Shown: positions 1 to 6,600, counted from the first letter of the stretch. The stretch: 14,193 bases of DNA from Ruminococcaceae bacterium UBA6842 (GCA_002451855.1 DKDS01000009.1:1-14193), one strand, 5' to 3'. Program-made: numbers and translations. Notes: a model not told the origin generated them from the letters alone.

Positions 1-1
1 C

Positions 2-472
2 AACGATAAGCACATCGAGGTTATCGTCCGTCAGATGATGCGTAAGCTTAAGATTGTTGATTCCGGTTCAACCGATTTGCTTCAGAATGTCAGCTACGAG
101 TATAAAGAAATTGCCGAGGCAAACGCCAAAGTTCAGGAGCGCATAGACGCAGGCGAAGAGGGACTTACAAAAGCTACCTACCGCGCAACACTGCTCGGTA
201 TAACAAAGGCTTCTCTTGCTACCGAATCGTTCCTGTCGGCGGCGTCATTCCAGGAGACGACCAGAGTTCTTACCGAGGCCGCAATCAAGGGCAAGGTTGA
301 CCCGCTGTTCGGACTTAAGGAGAATGTTATTATCGGTAAGCTTGTACCTGCCGGAACGGGTATGAGATGCGATGAAATAAATCCGCCCGAGTATAACGAG
401 AGCGATAACGGTCTTAACGAGGACGAGGAATTTTTGGCAGAAATGAAAAAAGAAGCCGCAATGGCTGAATAA
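2..472 (+). CDS. rpoC: RNA polymerase beta' subunit, C-terminal end (partial)
   Basis: The reading frame is open from the left edge of the window, so only the last 156 residues are present. They match the C-terminus of bacterial beta', the catalytic large subunit of RNA polymerase: the segment with VIVRQMMRK, then LGITKASLATESFLSAASFQETTRVL, then the conserved GLKENVIIGKLVPAGTGM that packs near the omega subunit. The tail after that is short and acidic, as is usual in Clostridia. The gene is followed within 8 nt by a strong hairpin terminator, so it is the last gene of its transcript here (the usual rpoB-rpoC end). The converging gene downstream is on the other strand. Nothing suggests truncation other than the window boundary. 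Confidence 0.97.
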   Translation, partial: NDKHIEVIVRQMMRKLKIVDSGSTDLLQNVSYEYKEIAEANAKVQERIDAGEEGLTKATYRATLLGITKASLATESFLSAASFQETTRVLTEAAIKGKVDPLFGLKENVIIGKLVPAGTGMRCDEINPPEYNESDNGLNEDEEFLAEMKKEAAMAE

Positions 473-479
473 AGAAATA

Positions 480-521
480 CCCCGTAAACCGCGGCAATGC
501 GGTTTACGGGGTTCTTTTTTT
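480..521 (+). terminator. Intrinsic terminator after rpoC
   Basis: A 13-bp perfect stem (480-492 with 499-511, CCCCGTAAACCGC and its complement) with a 6-nt loop is followed by a T-rich run (512-521). It begins 8 nt after the rpoC stop. The gene on the opposite strand ends at 530, so the same hairpin may also stop minus-strand transcripts, although the U-tract on that side is weaker. Confidence 0.93.
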
Positions 522-529
522 CGGTAAAA

Positions 530-1678
530 CTATTCGGAAATGCTGTTTTGCGGTGTTCTTTTTGCAATAGCTTCCTTTAATATAACATATATTACAGCCG
601 CCGTGGGTACGCTGATAAGTGCGCCGAAAATACCGCCGATATTTCCGCCCACAAGCACCGAGCAAACAACTATCACACCGGGCAGACCTACGGACTTGCC
701 GACCACACGGGGGTAAATAAGCGAATTTTCAAGCTGCTGCAAAACGGCAAAGAAGATGCAGAAAAGTATGGCCTTTAAGGGACTTACAATAAGAATAAGC
801 AAAAATCCCGTTATGACACCTACTGTTGCCCCGATAACGGGAACAAGCGAGGTGGCGCATATAAATACCGAAATTACGGCGGCATTCGGGAATCTGAACA
901 GCGTCATACCCGTAAAGCAAAGGGTTCCCAAAATCACCGATTCGGTAAGCTGACCGCCTATAAATCTTGTAAACGAGTCATATGTAAGAGACGAAATATG
1001 ATATATAATATCGGCGGCCTTTTTGGGGATAAAAGCATCTATAAACCGTGAGGTAAAAGCTCCTATTTTTTCTTTTTGAGCCAAAATGTAAACGGATATC
1101 AAGGCGCTGAAAAAGGTATTGTAAACCCCCGAAAAAACAGATGTGGTGATATTAATTGCGTTTCCGAATATGGAATTTGAATATTTTGAAAAGAAATCCT
1201 TGAGCGTTCCCGCAAGGGAATTCCAGTTTATCTCAATATCGGGTATAACATCCTGCGAAAGACTGAAGCGTTTAAGCGTACCCTCCGCCCAGTCACGGGC
1301 TTCGGTCATAAAGGACGGCAGCTTTTCCGCAAGCGATATAACGGTTTCGGCAACATCAGGTATAATTACCCATATTACCAGTGCGATTATGCCGAGCGCT
1401 ATAAGATATGTAAGAACTATACAGAGCGGACGCCGCAGCTTGCGGACAAATCGGCGGGGGCTTTTGTCCATAAAGCCGAAAACCTTGGTTTCAAGTGCCG
1501 TAAGCAGAACATTAAGCACAAACGCTATGCACAAGGCGGTTATTACCGGATTGAAAACACGCAGGGTTTTGGATAAAAACCTTGAAATATAATTCAAATT
1601 CTGAAAGGCGGTAAACGCTATTACCCCGAACAGTATTATAAAGAGTATTTTTTTTATATTTTTCGAATTAAGCTCCAT
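530..1678 (-). CDS. AI-2E family transporter (multi-pass membrane protein)
   Basis: The 382-residue product is an integral membrane protein of the AI-2E transporter family (PF01594, formerly UPF0118). Hydrophobic segments lie near residues 8-60, 80-105, 150-185, 210-265 and 280-370. The C-terminal third carries the family signature: a YPRVVGKSVGLPGVIVV block and a GGNIGGIFGALISVP block just before the last helix. Members are implicated in autoinducer-2 export or in Na+(Li+)/H+ exchange, so the substrate cannot be told from sequence. I chose the ATG at 1678 because GGTGGG lies 4 nt upstream of it; the longer reading from a TTG at 1690 would overlap that ribosome binding site. The gene lies downstream of oadB and the small gamma-like gene but is separated from them by a terminator and has its own promoter. 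It converges on rpoC. Confidence 0.9.
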   Translation of the reverse strand: MELNSKNIKKILFIILFGVIAFTAFQNLNYISRFLSKTLRVFNPVITALCIAFVLNVLLTALETKVFGFMDKSPRRFVRKLRRPLCIVLTYLIALGIIALVIWVIIPDVAETVISLAEKLPSFMTEARDWAEGTLKRFSLSQDVIPDIEINWNSLAGTLKDFFSKYSNSIFGNAINITTSVFSGVYNTFFSALISVYILAQKEKIGAFTSRFIDAFIPKKAADIIYHISSLTYDSFTRFIGGQLTESVILGTLCFTGMTLFRFPNAAVISVFICATSLVPVIGATVGVITGFLLILIVSPLKAILFCIFFAVLQQLENSLIYPRVVGKSVGLPGVIVVCSVLVGGNIGGIFGALISVPTAAVIYVILKEAIAKRTPQNSISE

Positions 1679-1693
1679 AATTCCCACCAAAAA

Positions 1694-1728
1694 TAAAAAA
1701 TATCCGTATACAAGCAGTATACGGATAT
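1694..1728 (-). terminator. Intrinsic terminator ending the oadB-oadG transcript
   Basis: Read on the minus strand, a perfect 12-bp stem (1728-1717 with 1711-1700, ATATCCGTATAC and its complement) with a 5-nt loop is followed by T6-A-T3. It lies about 45 nt after the stop of the small gamma-like gene and only about 16 nt before the start codon of the transporter gene, so it would insulate the transporter from read-through. Confidence 0.9.
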
Positions 1729-1755
1729 TATACTTTATTTGAGGTCGGTAGTAAA
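1727..1755 (-). promoter_or_regulatory. Predicted sigma-A promoter for the AI-2E transporter gene
   Basis: On the minus strand TTTACT (1755-1750), a 17-nt spacer and a perfect TATAAT (1732-1727) precede the transporter gene. The predicted start of transcription (about 1720) falls inside the 5' arm of the terminator hairpin, so RNA made from this promoter would lack the full stem and escape termination. This is inferred from motif match only. Confidence 0.6.
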
Positions 1756-1772
1756 TAAAAATTTCAATTTTT

Positions 1773-1907
1773 TTACTTTTTAGAGGAAAATATCTTGTTT
1801 AAAAGGACGGTGACGAGTATAATCACGCCGATTACCGCAAAAATACCTACCATACCGAGACCCATATAGCGAAGATTATTTACAAAATTCATAGGGTTAA
1901 AATTCAT
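1773..1907 (-). CDS. OadG-like gamma subunit of a Na+-pump decarboxylase, 44 residues
   Basis: A 44-codon gene, easily missed. The product has a short N-terminus (MNFNPMNFVNNLRYMGLGMVG in part), one hydrophobic helix (about residues 16-36, ending in VIILVTVLLN) and a basic C-terminal tail (KIFSSKK). This single-helix, basic-tail plan is that of oxaloacetate decarboxylase gamma-type subunits, which anchor and stabilise the membrane beta subunit. It lacks the long Pro/Ala-rich, metal-binding tail of enterobacterial OadG. Translation looks coupled: the ribosome binding site AGGAGG (1922-1917) overlaps the stop codon of oadB and stands 9 nt before the ATG. Known: the beta and gamma subunits of these pumps work as a membrane complex. 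Inferred: this is its gamma-like partner; I am less sure of strict homology because the protein is so short. Confidence 0.78.
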   Translation of the reverse strand: MNFNPMNFVNNLRYMGLGMVGIFAVIGVIILVTVLLNKIFSSKK

Positions 1908-1920
1908 TGTAAGCTGCCTC

Positions 1921-3057
1921 CTACATAAAGAAGTTGAGTATAAGACCGCCCGCTATAACAGACGCAATCTGACCCGAAACATTTACGCCTACCGAATGCA
2001 TAAGCAGGAAGTTCTGGGGGTCTTCCTTAAGTCCCATTTTATGAACGATACGGCCCGACATCGGGAAAGCGGATATGCCTGCGGCGCCTATCATCGGGTT
2101 GACCTTGTTCTTTAAGAACAGGTTTAAGAATTTTGCGAATATTACGCCGCCTGCGGTATCAAAAATAAACGCGAACAGACCGAGTCCCAAAATAAGCAGA
2201 GTGTCGGGTCTTAAGAATTTTTCCGCCTGCATTTGGGAAGCAATCGTAATTCCGAGGAATATGGTTATAAGATTTGCGAGCACATTCTGCGCGGTTTCGG
2301 AAAGAGAGTTAAGCACTCCGCATTCTCTCATAAGATTGCCGAACATAAGGAAGCCTATAAGTGAGACGGATTCGGGAGCTACTATTCCGGCAATAACGGT
2401 TATAATTATCGGGAAAAGTATCTTTGTAAGCTTGGAAACCTTTTTATCATGGTAAGGCATTCTTATAAGCCGTTCCTTTTTTGTGGTAAGCAACTTTATA
2501 ACGGGCGGCTGGATAATGGGAACAAGCGCCATATACGAATATGCCGCAACCATTATAGCGCCGGTATAGTTGGAGTTAAGCTTTTGCGCTACAACTATGG
2601 CGGTCGGACCGTCCGCAGCGCCGATAATTCCTATTGAGGCGGCGTCGTTAAGGTCAAAGAACATAGACGCGGCGCAAAATGTAAAGAAAATACCGAACTG
2701 AGCTGCCGCACCGAATATCATAAGCTTCGGATTGGAAAGCAGAGGACCGAAATCTATCATAGCGCCGATGCCGATGAACAGTATGAGCGGAAACAACTCG
2801 TTACTGATTCCTGCCCTGTACAGCGTAGACAGAGCGCCCTCCTGCGTTTCACCGCCCAAAATGTGGTCAACCGCACCAGAAAACGGAATGTTTACAAGTA
2901 TTGTGCCGAAGCCGAGCGGTAAAAGAAGCGTGGGCTCCATTTCGTACTTAATGGCGAGGAATATTAAAATACCCCCGATAGCCCACATGGCGATGTAACG
3001 CCAATCAATGAGCGCGGAAAAATTTTCAATCAAGAAATCAAAATCGCTTAAAGACAT
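1921..3057 (-). CDS. oadB: Na+-translocating decarboxylase beta subunit (OadB/GcdB/MmdB family)
   Basis: The 378-residue membrane protein belongs to the OadB/GcdB/MmdB family (PF03977), which moves 1-2 Na+ outward, driven by decarboxylation of a carboxybiotin carrier. The two diagnostic regions are intact: GAADGPTAI, with the Asp (residue 149) that corresponds to the essential Na+ and carboxybiotin-site Asp203 of the Klebsiella protein, and NVSGQIASV (359-367) in the second repeat. GGVIFAKFLN and the run NPMIGAAGISAFPMSGR are also characteristic. Length is normal for Gram-positive members, and hydrophobic helices run throughout. I chose ATG 3057 because AGGTGG lies 5 nt upstream; a GTG at 3066 would overlap that site. 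It is the first gene of a leader-controlled transcript, followed by the gamma-like gene. No alpha (carboxyltransferase), biotin carrier or delta gene lies in the window, so the substrate (oxaloacetate, methylmalonyl-CoA, glutaconyl-CoA or malonate) cannot be assigned. Confidence 0.93.
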   Translation of the reverse strand: MSLSDFDFLIENFSALIDWRYIAMWAIGGILIFLAIKYEMEPTLLLPLGFGTILVNIPFSGAVDHILGGETQEGALSTLYRAGISNELFPLILFIGIGAMIDFGPLLSNPKLMIFGAAAQFGIFFTFCAASMFFDLNDAASIGIIGAADGPTAIVVAQKLNSNYTGAIMVAAYSYMALVPIIQPPVIKLLTTKKERLIRMPYHDKKVSKLTKILFPIIITVIAGIVAPESVSLIGFLMFGNLMRECGVLNSLSETAQNVLANLITIFLGITIASQMQAEKFLRPDTLLILGLGLFAFIFDTAGGVIFAKFLNLFLKNKVNPMIGAAGISAFPMSGRIVHKMGLKEDPQNFLLMHSVGVNVSGQIASVIAGGLILNFFM

Positions 3058-3089
3058 AATTTCCACCTTTCTTATTGCTTGTCTACGGT

Positions 3090-3134
3090 AAAAAGAAAAG
3101 ACCTTTACCGTATGTAAAATACAGTAAAAGTCTT
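3090..3134 (-). terminator. Riboswitch expression platform: intrinsic terminator in oadB leader
   Basis: On the minus strand a 16-bp stem (3134-3119 with 3113-3098; a few G-U pairs, no mismatches) with a 5-nt loop is followed by TTCTTTTT. Its 5' arm starts with AAGACTTTTAC, which is also the 3' strand of the riboswitch's closing helix P1. Formation of the terminator and of P1 are therefore mutually exclusive, predicting that ligand binding prevents termination (an ON switch). Confidence 0.9.
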
Positions 3135-3229
3135 GCTATTTAATGCAACTGCGGGTCAAAGACCGTGTATTGACGCATATTGCAACGATCGGAATAAGCG
3201 GTTCCGACCGTCAGCTACTCCCTTAAACT
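3121..3229 (-). promoter_or_regulatory. yybP-ykoY-type metal (Mn2+) riboswitch aptamer
   Basis: Read on the minus strand, the leader has the invariant parts of the yybP-ykoY aptamer in order. GGGAGTAGC (3222-3214) is the L1 loop after the P1 5' strand. A 9-bp hairpin follows (3210-3202 with 3194-3186). Then comes an interrupted hairpin: TGCAA pairs with TTGCA, TGCG (3177-3174) with CGCA (3153-3150), an internal L3 loop carries GTCAATACAC, and GGTC pairs with GACC. The 3' signature TAGCAAGAC (3138-3130) ends the aptamer. These match the crystallised Lactococcus aptamer from memory. Known members sense Mn2+ through L1 and L3 and usually turn on Mn exporters or related transporters. Here the controlled gene is oadB, which is unusual. 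Ligand identity is inferred from class membership. Confidence 0.9.
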
Positions 3230-3235
3230 TTCGCT

Positions 3236-3264
3236 ATTATATCATACCGATTTACATTTTGCAA
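3236..3264 (-). promoter_or_regulatory. Sigma-A promoter of the riboswitch-oadB-oadG transcript
   Basis: On the minus strand TTGCAA (3264-3259), a 17-nt spacer and a perfect TATAAT (3241-3236) place the transcription start at about 3229, directly before the riboswitch P1 strand. Confidence 0.85.
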
Positions 3265-3305
3265 GAAAAATATACCAAATAAATTTTTTTATTTAAAATG
3301 AGACC

Positions 3306-3334
3306 TTGACGGAAACGCGTGGGTTTGATAAAAT
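3306..3334 (+). promoter_or_regulatory. Sigma-A promoter of the two-cupin gene
   Basis: TTGACG (3306-3311), 17 nt, TAAAAT (3329-3334). It is divergent from the oadB promoter, with about 41 bp between the two -35 boxes. A short inverted repeat TGCTTT-T-AAAGCA (3343-3355) sits just after the predicted start of transcription and could be an operator; this is only a suggestion. Confidence 0.75.
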
Positions 3335-3421
3335 TAACGGTGTGCTTTTAAAGCAGTTGAATATGCCGTGAAAAAAGGTAATATTAATAATAAAATCAGC
3401 TCAAAAAGGAAATGAAAGCAT

Positions 3422-4066
3422 ATGAAAGAGAAAATCGGAGAGGTTTTTTCGGTAACGGCGAATAATATCCCGATTCCGGGCTGTACCGTTTCGAAAAGCA
3501 TAACTGTCGATACAGCATATTATTCACTGGCTTCGGGAACGGACATAAGCGCGGAAATATACCCGTATTTCAAGCTGTTTTTTGTTGACAGCGGAGAAGC
3601 CGAGGTATATTTTGAAAGAAAGTCCGTTAAATGCTCCGCCGGCGAGTGTGTTCTGGCGCCTTACGATATACCTGTGGGTGTCAGAACCGATAAAGATACG
3701 GTATATACTGAAATTACAATAAGGAGAGAAAGTATTATGAATAAAATGATAAACGCGGGAGAGGTTTTTAAGCTTGCCGATTTGGTTCCGTATTCGGACG
3801 GTAAAATCGTCAATATGGATGTCGTGTCAAACGAGAAAATGAAGTTTGTGGTAATGGCGTTTGATGAGGGGTGTGCCCTTTCAGAGCACGCGGCGCCGGG
3901 AGACGCTCTGATATTCGCATTGGACGGCGAAGGCATAATCGGTTATGAGGATAAGGAAAATTTAATTAAGGCAGGGGAAGCTTTCCGCTTTGCAAAGGGC
4001 GGACGGCATTATGTCAAGGCTACCGCAAAATTTAAAATGGCTTTGCTTATTACTTTGGAAAATTAA
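3422..4066 (+). CDS. Two-cupin (bicupin) protein, unknown ligand
   Basis: The 214-residue soluble protein consists of two small beta-barrel cupin domains. The N-terminal domain (about 20-105) has the fold pattern (FKLFFVDSGEAEVYF, then SAGECVLAPYDIPVGV) but no metal-binding His. The C-terminal domain (106-214) reads SEHAAPGDALIFALDGEG, then KAGEAFRFAKGGRHYVKA: each half of the motif keeps one His, but the first HxH is reduced to a single His. Metal binding is therefore doubtful. A purine-rich AAAAAGGAAATG stretch precedes the ATG. A second, better ribosome binding site lies inside the gene before codon 106, exactly at the domain boundary. It has its own promoter and no obvious terminator before the greA promoter 14 nt downstream. 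The function is not recognised: possibly a sensor or a small-molecule binding protein. Confidence 0.8.
   Translation: MKEKIGEVFSVTANNIPIPGCTVSKSITVDTAYYSLASGTDISAEIYPYFKLFFVDSGEAEVYFERKSVKCSAGECVLAPYDIPVGVRTDKDTVYTEITIRRESIMNKMINAGEVFKLADLVPYSDGKIVNMDVVSNEKMKFVVMAFDEGCALSEHAAPGDALIFALDGEGIIGYEDKENLIKAGEAFRFAKGGRHYVKATAKFKMALLITLEN
3721..3739 (+). promoter_or_regulatory. Internal ribosome binding site and in-frame start (codon 106 of the bicupin)
   Basis: AAGGAGAG (3721-3728) stands 8 nt before an in-frame ATG at 3737 (Met106, followed by NKMINAGEVFK). This is a stronger site than that of the full-length start and falls on the domain boundary, so a 109-residue single-cupin protein could be made from 3737 to 4066 as a second product. 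Confidence 0.55.
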
Positions 4067-4079
4067 AACACCCAAAACC

Positions 4080-4108
4080 TTGACAATAAAGGCTAATAAT
4101 AATATAAT
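4080..4108 (+). promoter_or_regulatory. Consensus sigma-A promoter of greA-lysS
   Basis: TTGACA (4080-4085), exactly 17 nt, TATAAT (4103-4108): a perfect match to the sigma-A consensus, 48 nt before the greA start. Confidence 0.9.
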
Positions 4109-4156
4109 ACTGATTATATAGACTTCTCAAACATTATATATAAAGGTGGTTTTTTT

Positions 4157-4630
4157 ATGGCAAAGGTAATTAAAATTACCGATGACGGACTTAAAAAGCT
4201 TGAAGAGGAGCTTGAATACCTTAAAACCGAGGGAAGAGCGGATATAGCCGAAAAAATAAAAGTGGCAAGAGGCTACGGCGACCTTTCCGAGAACAGTGAA
4301 TATGACGAAGCGAAAAACGAACAGGCTAAAATCGAGGCTCGTATTGTCGAGATCGAGGCTATGCTCAAAAATGTTGAAATAATAGAGGATGTTAAGGGTA
4401 ACGCCAAAACCGTAGTGGTAGGCGTTACGGTAAAGGTGCTCGACGAGGAATACGGCGACGAATGTGAGTACCGTGTAGTAGGCTCTACCGAGGCTGACCC
4501 CCGTAACGGTAAAATATCCGATGAATCTCCCGTGGGCAAGGCTCTTCTCGGCAAAAAAATCGGCGACGAGGTTATAGTTGAAGCCCCCGGCGGAGAGTTC
4601 AAGCTTAAAGTACTCGGCATTTCAAAATAA
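4157..4630 (+). CDS. greA: Transcription elongation factor GreA
   Basis: The 157-residue protein has the standard GreA length and layout: an N-terminal antiparallel coiled coil (about 1-78) and a C-terminal FKBP-like globular domain (about 80-157). The coiled-coil tip reads YGDLSENSEYDEAKNEQ and keeps the acidic residues (Asp42, Glu45) that enter the RNA polymerase secondary channel and stimulate cleavage of backtracked transcripts. The C-terminal part has the usual ESPVGKALLGKKIGDEV signature. The ATG follows AAAGGTGG at 7 nt and a consensus promoter. lysS starts 30 nt downstream, and greA-lysS is a common pair in Clostridia, so the two are read as one operon. Confidence 0.97.
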   Translation: MAKVIKITDDGLKKLEEELEYLKTEGRADIAEKIKVARGYGDLSENSEYDEAKNEQAKIEARIVEIEAMLKNVEIIEDVKGNAKTVVVGVTVKVLDEEYGDECEYRVVGSTEADPRNGKISDESPVGKALLGKKIGDEVIVEAPGGEFKLKVLGISK

Positions 4631-4660
4631 TCCGTAATTACGGCGGACAAGGAGAATAAA

Positions 4661-6154
4661 ATGGCGCAAAACAATGTTAACGCACCGGAGCAGGATCTTA
4701 ACGAAATAATGCGGTTAAGGCGTGAAAAGCTCGCGGCGCTTAAGGAATCGGGGAACGACCCGTATCAGGTTATGAAGTATGACTTCGACTGCGATACGGT
4801 CACAATAAAAAATGATTATGACGCGTTCGAGGGCAAGACTGTAAGGCTTGCCGGCAGAATAATGTCAAGAAGAATTATGGGTAAGGCAAGCTTTGTCGGA
4901 TTTACCGACTGTAAGGGTCCGATACAGCTCTATGTACGCCGCGACGATGTAGGCGAGGATGTATACGCTTCGTTTAAAAAATGGGATATCGGCGATATAA
5001 TCGGCGTTGAGGGCTTTGTGTTTAAGACGCAGACAGGCGAAATTTCCGTTCACGCTAAGGAAATAAAGCTCCTTTCCAAATCGCTTATTCCGCTGCCGGA
5101 AAAATTCCATGGTCTTAGTGATACAGATACGAGATACCGTCAGCGCTATGTTGACCTTATTGTCAACCCCAAGGTTAAGGAGACCTTTTATAAGCGCTCG
5201 CGGATACTTAAGGAAATACGCAATTATCTTGACTCAAAGGGCTTTACCGAGGTTGACACCCCGATATTGGTGCCGCTTGAGATAGGCGCGTCCGCAAGAC
5301 CGTTCAAGACCCACCACAATACGCTTGATATGGATATGTATCTCCGCATTGAAACCGAGCTTTACTTAAAGAGACTTATAGTAGGCGGTATGCACAGGGT
5401 GTATGAGGTCGGCCGTATCTTCCGTAATGAGGGAATGGACACAAAACATAATCCGGAGTTTACAACGGTAGAGCTTTATCAGGCGTTTACCGATTACCAC
5501 GGTATGATGGATCTGGTTGAAGAAATGAATACCATGCTTGCCGAAAAAATTTGCGGCAGTAAGGTTATAACATATCAGGGAACCGAAATTGATATGGGTC
5601 ACTGGGAGCGCCTTACAATGGTAGAGGCTGTTAAGAAATATTCCGGTGCTGATTATAACGACTGGAAATCAGATGAGGACGCGCGCGAGTGCGCGAAACA
5701 GCTTCATGTTGAGGTTGACCCGAAAGCTACAAAGGGTACTGTCTTAGCCGAGCTTTTCGATGCGTTTGTTGAAGAAAAGCTTATACAGCCTACATTTATT
5801 TACGATTATCCGGTAGAAAACAGTCCGCTTGCAAAGAGGAAGCCGGAAAATCCCGCGTTTACGGAACGATTTGAATATTTCATTAACGCAACCGAGTACG
5901 GCAATGCTTTTTCAGAGCTTAACGACCCGATTGACCAAAAGGAGCGTTTTGAAAAGCAGGTTGCCGCTAAAAAGGCTGAGGATCCGAACTGCAACGCAGA
6001 GGTTGATTACGATTATGTAACCGCGCTTGAGTACGGTATGCCGCCCACAGGCGGACTCGGCTTCGGCGTAGACAGACTGGTAATGCTTCTTACCGACAGC
6101 GCTTCCATAAGGGATGTTTTGCTTTTCCCCACAATGAAGCCTTTGGATAAGTAA
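4661..6154 (+). CDS. lysS: Lysyl-tRNA synthetase, class II
   Basis: The 497-residue enzyme charges tRNA-Lys with lysine in the cytoplasm. An OB-fold anticodon-binding domain (about 50-150) precedes the class II catalytic core. Motif 1 lies in EVDTPILVPLEIGASARPF, motif 2 is FRNEGMDTKHNPEFTTVELYQAF, and motif 3 is GGLGFGVDRLVML near the C-terminus. All three are intact and length is normal. A small variation is YPVENSPLAKRK where most LysS have HPVExSPLAK. The ATG is preceded by AAGGAG, and a 12-nt perfect palindrome (4632-4643) lies in the short gap after greA. No terminator follows the stop codon; instead the sequence runs straight into a fragment of another synthetase gene (metG), which marks a probable recombination join. 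Confidence 0.97.
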   Translation: MAQNNVNAPEQDLNEIMRLRREKLAALKESGNDPYQVMKYDFDCDTVTIKNDYDAFEGKTVRLAGRIMSRRIMGKASFVGFTDCKGPIQLYVRRDDVGEDVYASFKKWDIGDIIGVEGFVFKTQTGEISVHAKEIKLLSKSLIPLPEKFHGLSDTDTRYRQRYVDLIVNPKVKETFYKRSRILKEIRNYLDSKGFTEVDTPILVPLEIGASARPFKTHHNTLDMDMYLRIETELYLKRLIVGGMHRVYEVGRIFRNEGMDTKHNPEFTTVELYQAFTDYHGMMDLVEEMNTMLAEKICGSKVITYQGTEIDMGHWERLTMVEAVKKYSGADYNDWKSDEDARECAKQLHVEVDPKATKGTVLAELFDAFVEEKLIQPTFIYDYPVENSPLAKRKPENPAFTERFEYFINATEYGNAFSELNDPIDQKERFEKQVAAKKAEDPNCNAEVDYDYVTALEYGMPPTGGLGFGVDRLVMLLTDSASIRDVLLFPTMKPLDK

Positions 6155-6156
6155 AT

Positions 6157-6588
6157 AAGAAAAATGATGTAAAATCTAAGGCTGCTGAAGAAGTGAAAGC
6201 AGAGCCTGAAAAGATTGATTTTTCTAAGGTAAAGATTGAGCCTTTATTTGAGGAAGCAGTTGATTTTGATACATTCAGCAAATCGGATTTCCGTGCAGTA
6301 AAGGTTAAAGAGTGTGTTGCAGTACCGAAGTCAAAGAAACTGTTACAGTTCACTCTTGATGACGGAACAGGCACAGACAGAACCATTTTAAGCGGTATTC
6401 ACAGCTTTTATGAGCCGGAAGAACTGGTTGGAAAGACTCTTATCGCTATCACAAATCTTCCACCGAGAGCTATGATGGGTATTGACTCTTGCGGTATGCT
6501 TCTCAGTGCTATTCACGAAGAAGGCGAAGAAAAGCTTCATCTTCTGATGGTTGATGACCACATTCCGGCAGGTGCAAAGCTCTATTAA
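6157..6588 (+). pseudogene. metG': 3' fragment of methionyl-tRNA synthetase gene (tRNA-binding C-terminal domain only)
   Basis: The frame is open from just after the lysS stop and encodes about 143 residues: a charged Lys/Glu/Ala-rich linker (KKNDVKSKAAEEVKAEPEK) and then the EMAP-II/Trbp111-like OB-fold found at the C-terminus of many bacterial MetRS. Landmarks are SKSDFRAVKVKECVAVPKSKKLL, RTILSGIHSFYEPEELVGK and NLPPRAMMGIDSCGMLL. The whole catalytic region (HIGH, KMSKS) is absent. No convincing start exists: the two ATGs at 6164 and 6167 are out of frame and stop at once, and the first in-frame candidate is a GTG at 6193 with only a weak AAGG upstream. Stand-alone tRNA-binding proteins of this type (Trbp111, CsaA) exist, so expression as a short protein cannot be excluded, but the leftover interdomain linker argues for a truncated gene. 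Confidence 0.75.
6161..6173 (+). repeat. 13-nt direct repeat, left copy (AAAATGATGTAAA)
   Basis: Identical to 6587-6599. The left copy lies 6 nt after the lysS stop, within the metG linker frame; the right copy overlaps the metG stop codon. The pair thus brackets the metG fragment. Confidence 0.7.
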
Positions 6589-6599
6589 AATGATGTAAA
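6587..6599 (+). repeat. 13-nt direct repeat, right copy (AAAATGATGTAAA)
   Basis: Identical to 6161-6173. Its core TGATGTAA also occurs inverted at 6665-6672 and 6676-6683. The copy continues into TGTAAAGATGTA (6594-6605), which recurs just after the racemase gene (8509-8520). Confidence 0.7.
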
Positions 6600-6600
6600 G

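Noticed and set aside
4632..4643. Perfect 12-nt palindrome CCGTAATTACGG between greA and lysS.
   Set aside because: It has no loop and no T-tract, and lies directly before the lysS ribosome binding site; too short to call a terminator or operator with confidence.
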